Shown here piece after piece: positions 10,212 through 21,127 of a DNA stretch of 64,000 nucleotides. The position numbers were made by a program, and so were the translations under genes. The notes below the pieces were generated by a model that worked only from the letters and a program-made list of their open reading frames with translations, did no database searches and was not told the DNA's origin. Each line of letters starts with the position of its first letter. Within the stretch, counting starts at the first letter, position 1. The DNA comes from Odontocerum albicorne. Taxonomy: Eukaryota > Arthropoda > Insecta > Trichoptera > Odontoceridae. The stretch lies in the NCBI GenBank assembly GCA_949825065.1, contig OX463848.1:29703549-29767548 (forward strand), read 5' to 3'.

Positions 10212-11570
10212 CTTTCAAATAAGGCAAAGCTAAAATCCCATTAAATCTATATTTAGAGAAGTACAAATAAAATTGAATGTTGTAATATTTTCAAAAAAAA
10301 CTGAGAATTGTATAGTTAATGCAGTATAATAAATATGGTAGAGTTATGTATGATTGTTTTACACACGTCTAGGCTTTATCAAATAGTCCAATATATTAAC
10401 GAAATAATGATAATAACAACATATATGTATGAAATCTTAAAACAATTTATTTTATTGTGGGAATATAAGACAATTAACAATATTTATATTTTATTATGAG
10501 AATTACTCTCTGTTAACCAAATTCTTTCATATGTGTTGAAGGCGAGTTTACTTTTTTTTAACAAGTTTGAAAGTTTTTTATTCATAAAATGTTTTATTTA
10601 TTAATAAAGGTTAATTTTTAGTATGTACCCTTAAGAGAGTTTACATATTCTTTAAAGTATAATCAATCATATTTATTTTTTAGTCACACAATAGCTATCA
10701 AATAACACAGGAACATACACAAGAAAGTAAAAAAATTCCATCCATATTGCAGTCACAAAAATATGATTCAGCTTGTTACAAGTTCAAAAATAAAAAGATA
10801 ATATGCCAGATTTTTGTCTTTAATTGAAGAAAAATAATCTATTACATTTGTGAAATATATATTTGATAATAATGACATACAAATCAGAAATGGGTGGGTC
10901 ACAAAGTCAACATTAAAATACGATCCTTTTTTTTTAATTTCAACTCACAACCTTTGTTATTTTTTTTAAAAGAAAAACTATATTAACCAAAAAAAGAACC
11001 ACTAAAAGAATAAACATAAATCATGAAAATTCGATAAAATAGAAAATACGATTTCTAGTTAAGAAAAAAATCCCTGTACATAATTAGCCTTCCCTTAATA
11101 TTGCACAATAATTATTACAAAAGTTATGCCAAAAAAATGTTTTGAATAGAAAAAAATTGTGTTTATATTTATACGGAACTCTCGAAAATGATTTGAGTTA
11201 AGGTTTAAAAGTGCCTTACAGGCCCTAAAAAACAAAGGTTTTCATTTTTGTAGGTCCCATTATAAATTCCATTCAACATCTCTCCTATTCCTGTCCGCCT
11301 AGATCTGGCAACCATGCAGATACCATCGAAATTAACAAAAAATGTGGTATTTAAAAAAAAACAATGAGGAACATCCTGAGCCCACATTCCAACCACACAA
11401 TGGAACTTTATTCACAACAAATGGACATTTGAATAAATGTAAAACGAATAACATGTTGTGTATATTGAAAAAAGGAACGATATCAGAAGAAAATACATTA
11501 GATGTCATCAAGAAATAGGGGCATAGGGCTTTTGTTTACTATTTGGTTCGATGTACAAAACTGTACTCAC
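10212..11570 (-). other. CK1 intron 1, proximal part
   Basis: AT-rich intron between the mariner and exon 1, without recognisable genes or repeats. Confidence 0.55.
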
Positions 11571-11646
11571 CTAAATAAATATCGCCAAAAGAGCCAGAAC
11601 CGATTTTTCTTCCGAGCCTGTATTTATTCCCGACGCGTAACTCCAT
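11571..11646 (-). CDS. dco: CK1 delta/epsilon-like kinase, coding exon 1 (start)
   Basis: First coding exon of a serine/threonine kinase of the casein kinase 1 delta/epsilon group (discs overgrown/doubletime in Drosophila), which phosphorylates clock, Hedgehog, Wnt and Hippo pathway proteins. It encodes [20 protein letters not shown] and on to DIYLG. The N-terminus [12 protein letters not shown] is the delta/epsilon signature, and GSGSFG (16-21) is the glycine loop. The start is supported by an in-frame TAA three bases upstream. The donor is gtgagt. Exons 1-4 join to residues 1-242; the C-terminal end of the kinase domain and the autoinhibitory tail lie left of the window. By eye most residues match CK1 delta, with clustered exceptions at 162-168 and 220-234. 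It is either the dco ortholog of a divergent species or a paralog. Confidence 0.93.
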
Positions 11647-12010
11647 TTCTTAAACACTTTTGTTGACATTCATAGAGACGAATACAAAGTCACCGTCCCG
11701 TGACATTAGAAAGCAGCCATATTGTATTTACTACATAACAAATTCTGATAACAAGACAGATAAGTCCATGGCTCTCCTATAAAATACTGAAGAGCACTAC
11801 CTGAAAACGAACTTAACGATTAGATAGATCGAACATTAGAATTCATATTTTTAATTTAAAATAGACGAAACAAACACCTGATATAGAGGATTACTCGGAT
11901 TAATGGATACATCATAGAAAATTGACATCCGCTAATCCACAAAATAACATCGGAGGCTCCCTTTTTTCTGTTGCCAAACAAAGCTACGACATACGCGCAC
12001 ATCTGATCAT
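11647..12010 (-). promoter_or_regulatory. Probable 5' leader and promoter of the CK1 gene
   Basis: Upstream of the kinase start the sequence is less AT-rich. On the minus strand it carries atacaatatggctgctttc, which resembles an initiator-proximal ATGGC (YY1/Pho-type) box, at about 11715-11735. Two short upstream reading frames lie in it: MAAF followed by a stop, and an 18-codon frame from 11706 ending at 11650, just before the main ATG. No TATA box is obvious. The transcription start cannot be fixed without RNA data. Confidence 0.4.
11650..11706 (-). promoter_or_regulatory. Upstream ORF in the kinase leader
   Basis: An 18-codon frame (MSRDGDFVFVSMNVNKSV) is in frame with the kinase and stops three nucleotides before its ATG (TAA-GAA-ATG). 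If transcription starts upstream of 11706, it could lower or gate kinase translation. There is no evidence here that it is translated. Confidence 0.4.
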
Positions 12011-12589
12011 ATAACTCCACACTCTTCACTCAAGTACAATTCTGGGCTAGTAGAAAGAGAAAATAAATATTTGTAGATCTGATATTAGAAAATGATGGCA
12101 GCACTGTCGTAACGCATGCGCAATGTGTTTTTTATTGATCCCGCGAAAATGACCATTTAAAAAATCCACACGTATAATACTTTTATTATTATTTTGTTTA
12201 AAAATTATCTTAATTAAATAAAACATTATCAAGACAAACAAACACTAGAATCATATAAAACTACAGAGATATGATTCTGAAGACAATTGCTCATATAACA
12301 TCACCAGAAGTGAAAAATCAATGAAGAGACAAAAATAATAACTTGTTCATCTTTGTTGTGTTAGAAAATATTAACTGAAAAATGCTTTGTTTTTTAACAG
12401 TTAAAAGGCAACTTTAGGGCTACCAAATAAATTCTGGTGGAATAATGTCCGAAAGAATGTTTAAAATCAGATAGCAATAATTAATGACAAGTCTACTCCC
12501 CTAATTACTGGCACCAGCAATATTATCTCTGATGTTTGGGCAAATATTTAAATTATCACACAATAATAACATCGAAATATAAATCCTAT
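12011..12589. other. Intergenic, no feature seen
   Basis: AT-rich sequence upstream of the kinase gene with no supported coding sequence or repeat. Confidence 0.5.
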
Positions 12590-12795
12590 TGTATTATATA
12601 ATACTTTTGTTGTATACCGTACAACACGTACTGGATTTACTGTCATGTGACAATCTTTTCTAGCCAACCAGAAAGGTGTTAAACAAGCCTTAAGTGAAAA
12701 CCGTACTACAATATATTTTTGAAATCTAGATAACAACGGGAATTGAACCCGCAACCCCCAAGTTAGAAAGCAGACGACTTATCATCTAGACAATA
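12590..12795 (-). mobile_element. tRNA-derived SINE A
   Basis: This SINE reads on the minus strand. Its tRNA-like head has the box B ggttgcgggttcaattcccg and its body includes ttttcacttaaggcttgttt. The tail module shared by the family follows: hydrophobic-looking ctggttggctagaaaagatt, gtacggtatacaacaaaag and an AT-rich end. Other copies are at 23612, 42762, 50985, 51175, 52545, 58508 and 61705. No gene function is implied. Confidence 0.8.
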
Positions 12796-13491
12796 TAAAT
12801 CACCATAAATCTTATGGGGCTCATTAAAAAACCCCCAAGGCCTCTAGTTAGTGGCCTAACATTCTTCTTGCATGTAATATTGGAAGACATAGGGACAAGT
12901 TGTTGGCCTCCAACACATTCAAGTAGAAACAGAACACTGACTTCAGGAATACTACAGAAAGACTGAAGACCCCGCAGCATGGAGTATTGCACCAAAGCGC
13001 AATAGATCTATCGTGCCCACGATAGTAAAGACTTTCATTCCTTTTCTACTTCCAAATATTCCAAACATCAATAGTAGTAATAAGACTTTTTCCAAACATC
13101 AATAGTAGTAATGAGATTTTTAAACTTTTTTATTTCAGTGTCATTAGTAAATAAAAAAAAATTCACGACGCCCTAAAAAAACTTACCATTCACTGAGATG
13201 GATGAGCATGTTATTCATCACAGTCTCTCAAATCTTAGAATTAAACCAAACAGCTATATTCATTTGCTGTTCCATGGTGAGTTTTGAGCAATATTTGGTT
13301 TTTATTACTATTGCTGAAAACCCAGTTTTGCAGATGTAAATCGTCACAAATGAAACTGAAGGATTTGCTTAACTTGAACACTCGACAAAAGATATTTACT
13401 CTTTACTGATATCCAATACTCAACCACAGTTCCATATTGATAAATTTTACTTTTAATGTTGCCTGGAATTATTAAAAAATTTAAATGTACC
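12796..13491. other. Intergenic, one short tandem duplication
   Basis: No gene is seen. A 32-bp segment containing ttccaaacatcaatagtagt occurs twice in tandem near 13050-13115. Confidence 0.55.
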
Positions 13492-13905
13492 AAGGCACCC
13501 CAGATGTCACGACGCACACTTTATAAACCTCTGTCGTCATTGCTGGGCCTCGTAGTCGAGGTCAATTCAGTAGGAAAGCAAAGCTGTGCCGTGGAGATTT
13601 AGTTTATTTCTTCTTTTTTCTCCTATTTAAGTAAGAGAACTGTTGCACACCAGTAAACTCACCGACCACATCAGTGTACTGGATCCGATGGCATACCTGA
13701 AGTCAGTGATCTGACACCGGCATGTTTTTTTTTCCTTTTGAAAGAATAGATATGATCGACGTCATAGGTACCCTTATACCCCTGAATACTAGGTGGAAAA
13801 AATGCCAGTGTCATTCGAGGGGAGTAGCACAGCGTGGAGTTCGAACCGATGACCTTCCACACAAAAGTCTAATGCGTTACTACGCGGCCATGTACCTCCT
13901 AAAAA
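13492..13905 (-). mobile_element. tRNA-derived SINE C, near full length
   Basis: On the minus strand the head carries box A-like tggccgcgtagtaacgc and box B-like ggttcgaactcc. A body of about 300 bp follows and ends in the conserved 3' block read on the plus strand as ccagatgtcacgacgcacac and gtgccgtggagatttag. Related copies lie at 14755-14870, 56490-56870 and 58100-58470, all in the same orientation. Confidence 0.75.
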
Positions 13906-14754
13906 CTCTGTAATATACTGTTTTATACCCTAATTTTTGCACATCTTGCCATTGTTTGGTCGGAGTATATGTCTATTAGTGTCCTATTGATATTCTTTTC
14001 CACTCATGATCATGTCTCTATGCTTCCGTTAACTTTTTTTTTTGCATAACAAATACTAGCCAAGATCTACTTTTCTCTATTACAAAATGCTTAACCTCAT
14101 CTCACCATGCATCGCCTTTTTACTTCCAAATCTCTTTTGCTAGGGACATTAAAATGTCTTTCATCTTCATCCATTACTCCTCAATGTCTTAACCTATCAA
14201 TCATTTTATTCTACTCTCAGCCTTAATTCTCCTACTTATCTGACATCATGTAGTTTATGACATTTGATTCTCACTACAAACATATTCTTATTTATACTGG
14301 ATCACCATTCTCCAAAAATGTATATTCTAATTAACATAATGCCATAGTCCGAATAAAATTAAGAATTAAAAAAAGTAAAAAAACCCATATTTATAGTCAG
14401 ATTTTTTTTAAACATATAGATAGACTAGTATTTTTTTTATTATTTCAGAAAAATTCTACCTTTGAATAATATTAAATTATGTTTGATTTGGTGTTTCGGT
14501 ATAAGGTTATTGACAATATTGTCGGACTTTAAATAGTTTGAGTATTGTTTTGTGTTAAAGGTTAAATGTAACTAATGCTTGTTTCTGTTGTGTTTGTAAT
14601 TGGTGAGTATAAATGTAAAGAGGCGTGTTGATTTGTGGGTACATTTGTATTCACCATATTGACAATACTCTGTGTGACAATGCTCAAAATATATTTGGTA
14701 GAATATTGTTACAAAAACGTTTTGTAGTGTCCAAGAATAATGTACCTATATATA
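13906..14754. other. Intergenic, no feature seen
   Basis: AT-rich sequence without a supported gene or repeat. Confidence 0.5.
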
Positions 14755-14870
14755 CCCCAGATGTCACGACGCACACTTTATAAACCTGTCATCGTCATTG
14801 CTGGGCCTCATAGTAGAGGTCAATTCAGTAGGAAAGCAAAGCTGTGCCGTGGAGATTTAGTTTATTTATT
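14755..14870 (-). mobile_element. SINE C, 5'-truncated copy
   Basis: Only the 3' block of SINE C is present, nearly identical to 13497-13610 (cccagatgtcacgacgcac through gtgccgtggagatttagttt). The tRNA-like head is missing, the usual pattern of an incomplete reverse transcript. Confidence 0.8.
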
Positions 14871-16596
14871 AGCGAGTCATGTATTAGAAGTTGTCCGCAT
14901 TAAATAAACTTAACAGATAGCTCCAATATGTGTATGACTGGCTCAAATTGGTTTCCACCTTTGCAGAAACCCACGGAACCTTTTACAATTCAAATATGGC
15001 AAAAGCAATTTGCTAACGATAGTTGCACATTGTAATTTATCAATCCTGAGGAGGCAAAGTTTTGGTTACTTCATGTCTAGTTTGGTGGATATTTTTAATG
15101 TACAATATCATAGATGAGGAGTTCAAGACGATCCTTTTCCTTAATCTTAGGTCTTGACTAAGACACTGTTAATTATATTTTTAATGTCTCTTAATTGTTT
15201 TTTTTTTTGAAATTTAATTAACATTGCATTTTATCTGATTGATTTTATTTAAGTATTTTTTGTTCTTTAATTGTTGCACTATACATTAGTGATTTCATAC
15301 ACCGTACATTTTATTAATTTTGATTTTGTTAGTAATTTGTTTGTAGATAAATCTTTTATTTAGTAAATGTTGGAATAAGTCGTAAATTTTTCAAATGAAT
15401 AAATATCTGGACTTTGGACATATTTATTTAAGAGATTATTTACACCTTGTATAAAAAATATTGATATGGGTGATTGTGCATGCTCTCATTTTTAGTATCA
15501 GCTTGACTGGTGATGGAAATAAAAAAGCAGTAACTCCATTTATCAAAATGTCAAGTAAAATCATTATTAAACTGTTCTTATGTTTAAATCAACTACATAA
15601 AACATTAAATTAATTTATATTTATATAACATAGAAATCAAAGACGATTTTTATTCCTACTTCTTTCTGTCTAATTTATGCTTTGCTCAGATTTATATTTC
15701 TTGAGTTTTTTTTCTATTTCCACCATAAATTCTAATGGAAATAAGACAGTGTAAATTTTTGATCAAGGACTTATCTTTTTTTCCTAGTTATGGTTAATAA
15801 TCTATAAACATTTTATTCAAACAGTGGAACTTTTAAATCTAAAAATATTTACTTTGTTGTACTTTATATCGAAGACAGATATCATACTACATTTTAATCT
15901 CTAACTTCAGTGGTGAAATCATGTTTGTGTTATTTGAACATGAGCGGAAATATGAGAATTTCCGTACTTGTCCAAATAACACAAAATCTATTTTACAAAA
16001 GTACGTCAAGTAAAATACACGATTTCCGTAAATATTGCCAAATTAGGAAAAAAAAGAATATTTTTTTCTTAATTTATATTCAGACTTGATGAACAATTGT
16101 GGAAGTTTATCAGACATTGGAAGGTTGGAACTAAAGAGTTTTCATTGAGAGTAAGAATTTATCCAATCTCAAGTATGCTACATTTATGTTTATAGCATTA
16201 ACAATGACACTCCATGTATAACAGCTATGTAAGACATGGCTGTGTTCTTCCATCCTTTCCGATGAGAGAACAACCATAGGCCTCAAAATAAACAGATTGC
16301 AGACTTAAGACATGCTAATCGTCAGAAAGTATTACTACAAAGTAACAACTATATGCTACATAGCTTGGTATGGTATGTGTAGTAAATAACCTTCAGGTAC
16401 GGCTTCATACCAACATGGACAAATTATTTCTCAGTAAACCTCTAGTAGCACTTTTTATCTCACTAGAGTTCTCTGTTATTAAATAATCTTCTCTTTTTTA
16501 AATGATTTTACTAGTTAAGGGTTATCTATACCTAATCTAGCAGATTGTATGAGAGAAACATAGACCTTTCAATGTATAATATAAATCCTTGGTCTA
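14871..16596. other. Intergenic, no feature seen
   Basis: AT-rich sequence without recognisable coding sequence or mobile element. Confidence 0.5.
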
Positions 16597-17219
16597 TTAA
16601 CCTGTTCACCGCGTTAAAAATCAAATTCCATGAATCCTGTGCGCGGCACAATTTCAGCGTTTTTTAATTTCTAAGTTTAAACACATATTTTGTTTAAAAC
16701 CACTGATATTTGATTACAACACCAAGTAAACATGACACTTAAGTAATTTTCTGATAATAAATAATAGTCATTACTCTTAAGGAGACTCATTAAATAAAGG
16801 AGATAAACTTAACATTACGTAAAATAAACAAAGGAATGCTACGATCAAATCAATGCTTCATGACACTCACCCAATCAAATGCATATAGCACTAGTAATGT
16901 TTATTTACGTAAGAGAGACTTAGTAATGTTTATTTACGTAAGAGAGACTCATCGCAGGACTCGATCCGCGCGACAGGTCGTTAATGCTGGAAATATTGAG
17001 AAACCAAAAAAATTCGGCGCTCTGTTTATTCAACAATATCTCATAAACTAATATATTATTTGACAAGGTTTTCAGAGATGTCGCTAGAATAAAGATTATT
17101 TTAAATTTTAGTTCAATTTTTATTCCGGTTTTGTGTCATTTTTTTTAAGTATTTGTGATTTGAAACTTGGATTGTCGTCAGATCACAGGCGTTTGTGCTC
17201 CCCGCGGGGAACACGTTAA
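16597..17219. mobile_element. piggyBac-like MITE, long copy
   Basis: Bounded by TTAA at 16597-16600 and 17216-17219. The ends read TTAACCTGTTCACCGCG and, inverted, TTAACGTGTTCCCCGCGGG. The left 260 bp and the right 40 bp match the copy at 33785-34075. The extra 330 bp in the middle contains a 29-bp tandem duplication (agtaatgtttatttacgtaa) at about 16892-16950. A TTAA target is the piggyBac hallmark. No transposase is present. Confidence 0.85.
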
Positions 17220-17540
17220 ACATGTTTTTGATGTTTTCTTATTATTTCAGGGAAAACTTTTTCTTTTTCCATTTACCTCTTCTCATTTCTCTTTTCTTTC
17301 TAATCAAATCAGCTTTGAGTTTCTATCATCTTTTAATTTACTGTCACAAAAGTTTTTAGGTGCATGAAATATAATTGACTTCAAAATTAACATTAAGTAA
17401 TACTTTGCAAGCATACTTTTTATGAGGATAGTTTTAAAACAAATTCAAAGAACGTTTCATGATTTCATATTTTTCTATCTTAACATGTACTTAAATCTTA
17501 CGTATGTTAGTTGAATTTTATATATATTGTATCCATGATA
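17220..17540. other. Spacer between two mobile elements
   Basis: AT-rich sequence between the piggyBac-like MITE and the intact mariner; nothing recognised. Confidence 0.5.
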
Positions 17541-18826
17541 TTAGGTCCTTACATATGAAATTGGCGTTTTGCCGTACTGGCAACTTTGATCTCAAATATC
17601 TTCTCTTTGGTTAGGAATTCCAAATTCAAATTTATACAGCTATTTACTCAAGTATTTGTGTTTCGAAAATTATAATTCATTTGTTTTTTCCTCAATTGTT
17701 TTTTTTCTTTGCGTCACTCAGTTTACAAAATGGAAAACTTGAAATATCGCGTTATTTACGAGTACGAGTTCCACCGTGGCACCAGTGCTGCAGAAACGGC
17801 TCGAAGGATTAATGATGTGTATGGTGACGGTGCCGAAAAAGAAAACACAGTGCGTTTTTGGTTCCAACGTTTTCGTTCTGGAAATATCGACCTGCAGAAC
17901 AAGCCCCGTGGACGGCCGGAGACCAAAGTTGATAATGAAGAATTGAAGGCTATTGTGGAAGCGGATCCATCGCAAACCACGTCCGAGTTAGCTGCAGGCT
18001 GCGGTGTTAGTGATAAAACTGTTTTAATCCACTTGAAGCAAATTGGGAAGGTGAAAAAGCTTGAAAGGTGGGTACCTCACGAATTGAGTGAAGCAAATCA
18101 ACAAACGCGCGTTGACTGCTGCGTTGCATTACTCAACCGGCACAATAATGAAGGGATTTTGAATCGAATCATTACCTATGATGAAAAGTGGATCCTGTAT
18201 GATAATCGGAAGCGCTCATCGCAATGGCTGAACCCTGCCGAACCAGCCAAACCATGCCCCAAGCGAAAATTGACTCCAAAAAAGTTACTTGTGAGCGTTT
18301 GGTGGACTAGTGCTGGTGTCGTTCACTACAGCTTTCTTAAATCTGGCCAGACGATTACGGCAGATGTCTATTGTCAGCAACTGCAAACCATGATGGAAAA
18401 GCTAGCTGCTAAACAACCGAGGCTGGTTAATCGCTCTAGGCCACTGCTGCTTCATGATAACGCTAGACCACACACTGCACAACAGACGGCTACCAAATTA
18501 GAAGAGCTTCAATTGGAATGTCTAAGACATCCACCGTACTCTCCGGACCTTGCCCCAACAGATTACTATTTTTTTCGAAATTTGGATAACTTCTTGCAAG
18601 GGAAAAAATTCAACTCCGATGGGGCAGTCCAAACCGACTTCAAAGATTTTATTGATTCCCGTCCGAATGGTTTTTTTAGTAAAGGGATCGATGAACTACC
18701 TATGAGATGGCAAAAGTGCATAGATAGCAATGGTACATACTTTGATTAAATAAATATATTATATTAAAAAAAATCAACTTTATGTTCCTCCCAAACAAAA
18801 CGCCAATTTCATATGTAAGGACCTAA
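17541..18826 (+). mobile_element. Intact mariner (1286 bp)
   Basis: A complete mariner with perfect 31-bp terminal inverted repeats (TTAGGTCCTTACATATGAAA continuing to GGCGTTTTG) and TA duplications at 17539-17540 and 18827-18828. It contains one uninterrupted transposase frame. Length, ends and coding capacity are all those of a functional element, in contrast to every other transposon in the window. Confidence 0.97.
17730..18749 (+). CDS. Mariner transposase, intact, 339 aa (Hsmar1/cecropia-like)
   Basis: A cut-and-paste transposase that binds the element's terminal repeats and moves it into TA sites. The start chosen is the ATG at 17730 (MENLKYRVIYEYEF); the frame is open seven codons further upstream but has no ATG there. 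Residues 1-110 hold two helix-turn-helix regions (FWFQRFRSGNIDL; SDKTVLIHLKQIG), and WVPHEL at 114-119 is the linker motif. The catalytic triad is Asp151 (TYDEKW), Asp243 (LLHDNARPH) and Asp278 (APTDYYFF); 34 residues lie between the last two, as expected for DD34D. YSPDLAP (270-276) is intact. The end QKCIDSNGTYFD matches the Hsmar1/SETMAR type. Length is normal and no stop or frameshift is present. AT-rich leader and trailer sequence flank it within the element. Confidence 0.96.
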   Translation: MENLKYRVIYEYEFHRGTSAAETARRINDVYGDGAEKENTVRFWFQRFRSGNIDLQNKPRGRPETKVDNEELKAIVEADPSQTTSELAAGCGVSDKTVLIHLKQIGKVKKLERWVPHELSEANQQTRVDCCVALLNRHNNEGILNRIITYDEKWILYDNRKRSSQWLNPAEPAKPCPKRKLTPKKLLVSVWWTSAGVVHYSFLKSGQTITADVYCQQLQTMMEKLAAKQPRLVNRSRPLLLHDNARPHTAQQTATKLEELQLECLRHPPYSPDLAPTDYYFFRNLDNFLQGKKFNSDGAVQTDFKDFIDSRPNGFFSKGIDELPMRWQKCIDSNGTYFD

Positions 18827-18828
18827 TA

Positions 18829-19199
18829 TATAATCTAATGTATATTTGTTCCGAAATTTGTTCTGAGATAGGAATAATAAGGCCTAGAATTCCGTAATGT
18901 GTCTGCTCGATGGGTCTCATGAACACATATGATAAATGTTTTTTTTGTATTAAAAATCCAAGATTTTATGAAAAAGAAATTGCTTTATGCTCTTGTATAA
19001 ATGTTTCCAAATGCTAGTTACAATGTTTTTTTTCTAGAATGGCTTGATATTATACAACATAACTTTTTTTAATTCCAGTTAGTTAACTGAGATTGGCTAC
19101 TCTGATCATGAATGCTAAAGCCTGAGTCACTCCAAAATAATGTCTTTCCTTAGGCTTATTAGAGAAATTTCTATCCATATTTGTATCAGATTGCTAACA
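18829..19199. other. Spacer between two mariners
   Basis: About 370 bp of AT-rich sequence with no recognised feature between the intact and the broken mariner. Confidence 0.5.
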
Positions 19200-20487
19200 C
19201 ATCGATCAATAAGTCCCGGGACTAACTACTAAAACAACATTTGCTGCCAAAATTCTTCTTTATTCATCAACATAGTCTCCTTCAAGAGTGATACATTCAT
19301 TCTAACGCTTTCCTAACTTTTCTATGCCAGCCGTGTAGAACGATTTATCTTTGGTTTCAAAATAGGCGTTAGTTTCGGCAATCACTTCTTCATTGGAGCC
19401 AAATCTCTTTCCCTGGAGCATCTTTTTGAGGTCTGCGAACAGCCAATAGTCGCTGGGGGGCAAATCTGGAGAATACGGTGGGTGCGGAAGCAATTCGAAG
19501 TTCAACTCATGCAATTTGGCCATCGTTACCATCGACTTGTGACACGGTGCATTGTCCTGATGAAAGAGAACTTTTTTCTTCTTTAAATAGGGTCGTTTTT
19601 TTGCAATTTCTGCCTTCAAATGCTCTAATAACGCTATGTAATATTCACTATTGATGGTTTTGTCCTTTTCAAGGTGATCGATAAATATTATACCATGCGC
19701 ATCCCAAAATACGGAGGCCATAACCTTCCCGGCCGACTGTTGAGTTTTTGGTCGCTTCAGACGACTTTCACTGGCTGTTCTCCACTCAGCTGACTGCCGA
19801 TTTGATTCCGGAGTATAGTGGTGGATCCAAGTTTCATCCATTGTCACATACCGACGCAAAAACTCCTGTTTATTTTGCGTAAACAGTGCCAAACAGCGCT
19901 CTGAATCATCGATGCGTTGGTGTTTCTGTTCCATTGTGAGCAAACGCGGCACCCATTTCGAAAAAAGCTTTTTCATGACCAAATAATCATGCAAAATAGT
20001 GTACACACTACCAAATGATATCTTAAGGATACCAGCTGTCTCACGCAAATTTACTTTGCGATTTTCCATCACGATTTTGAGGGGTTTTTTTGTTTTCTGG
20101 TGTAACAGCCTCATTTGGACGACCAGAGTGTTCAGCATCATTTGTGTCTGTACGACCGCGTTTGAAATCAGCATTACACCAACAAATGGTTGTTTTCGAC
20201 GGAGCAGAGCTCGGATAACACTTTTCAAGCCATCGCTGAATTTGAACGGTATTTTTTCCCATTTAAAAGCAATGTTTTATCAACACACGAAATTCGGTTT
20301 TTTCCATTGTTTTGAAAATAGCAAAATTAGCATCACAAAACCACTGTAACTCAATGACACAATGTCGGAATGTCATGAAAGTTTGACACATAACTTCTAA
20401 AGGCTGGTACTAACTGAGAATGGTATGGATTTGTTATTAAAGGCGCCATCTGTTGGTTAATCCCGGGAATTGCTGATTGATACGTTA
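19200..20487 (-). mobile_element. Mariner of a second lineage, broken
   Basis: An element of about 1.28 kb in opposite orientation to the intact one. The ends are related but imperfect: atcaataagtcccgggacta at the left and, inverted, atcaatcagcaattcccggg at the right. The exact borders and TA duplications are uncertain by a few bases. The transposase carries HQDNAPCH and PPSDYWLF, a lineage distinct from the element at 17541. Confidence 0.85.
19242..20305 (-). pseudogene. Mariner transposase pseudogene (HQDNAPCH type)
   Basis: The frame starts at about 20305 (MEKTEFRVLIKHCF) and is stopped by a TAA after 14 codons. It resumes as MGKNTVQIQRWLEKC, shifts frame in a T-rich run near 20085, and then stays open to 19302. 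Visible are KWVPRLL, the first catalytic Asp in TMDETWIHHYTPES, the second in FHQDNAPCH and the third in PPSDYWLF, spaced as DD34D. A TAG replaces the usual Trp in KR-W-NECI near the C-terminus. There are therefore at least three lesions in an otherwise well-preserved protein. Confidence 0.9.
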
Positions 20488-20889
20488 GTTTCCCTTTGTT
20501 GAAAACTATTAACTTATAGAAGCATGACTTGTTAAATCAAGATATTAAAAAGAAAAACATAGTTTTCTTAAATGCAAAAAACTAATCCAGTCAAGAAGTA
20601 GTTAATAAAATCAATGAGATTTTTATGGCTGCATTTGACTTGTAAGTATTTTTATATTAGCTTGCATTTTTGAAGTAGAGACGCGTTGTAATGCGTCTAA
20701 ATGTGAATCTGATAACCGAGAACAGTGTTTGTTTTTTCGGTATTATCTGCGTATCTGTTGGTTTCTGTCACGATAATATCGATCACATCATTGGCTAAAT
20801 ATAGTTCGAAATAATTGAATTATTTGAACGAAATCGTTAGAACTATTGCTCTTATAAATAGATGATAAAACAGGGCACTGTTTTCGTCC
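20488..20889. other. Intergenic, no feature seen
   Basis: AT-rich sequence without a supported gene. Confidence 0.45.
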
Positions 20890-20992
20890 ATCCTTGTGTG
20901 GGATTTTTGGTGCGCGTACGGTGCACGTCATACGTCCCAGTGGGAAGTTTTGATGCGCGTGCGGTGCACGTCATACATGCCTGAAGGGTTAA
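20890..20992. mobile_element. Single piggyBac-like terminus with two subterminal repeats
   Basis: The right edge reads, inverted, TTAACCCTTCAGGCATG, with TTAA at 20989-20992, a piggyBac-type end. Just inside lie two copies of gcgcgtNcggtgcacgtcat at about 20911-20934 and 20954-20976. I could not find the partner terminus, so this may be a truncated MITE. Confidence 0.5.
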
Positions 20993-21127
20993 TAAACAAT
21001 TTTATAGGACAATAAATTTAAAAAAGTATACAAAAATTATGTATTTAGGTGTTTTTCTTCATTATAAATTATCTATTGAAATGTGTTCATCATTAACTAA
21101 ATTGATTGAAAAAAAATTTAAATGCAT

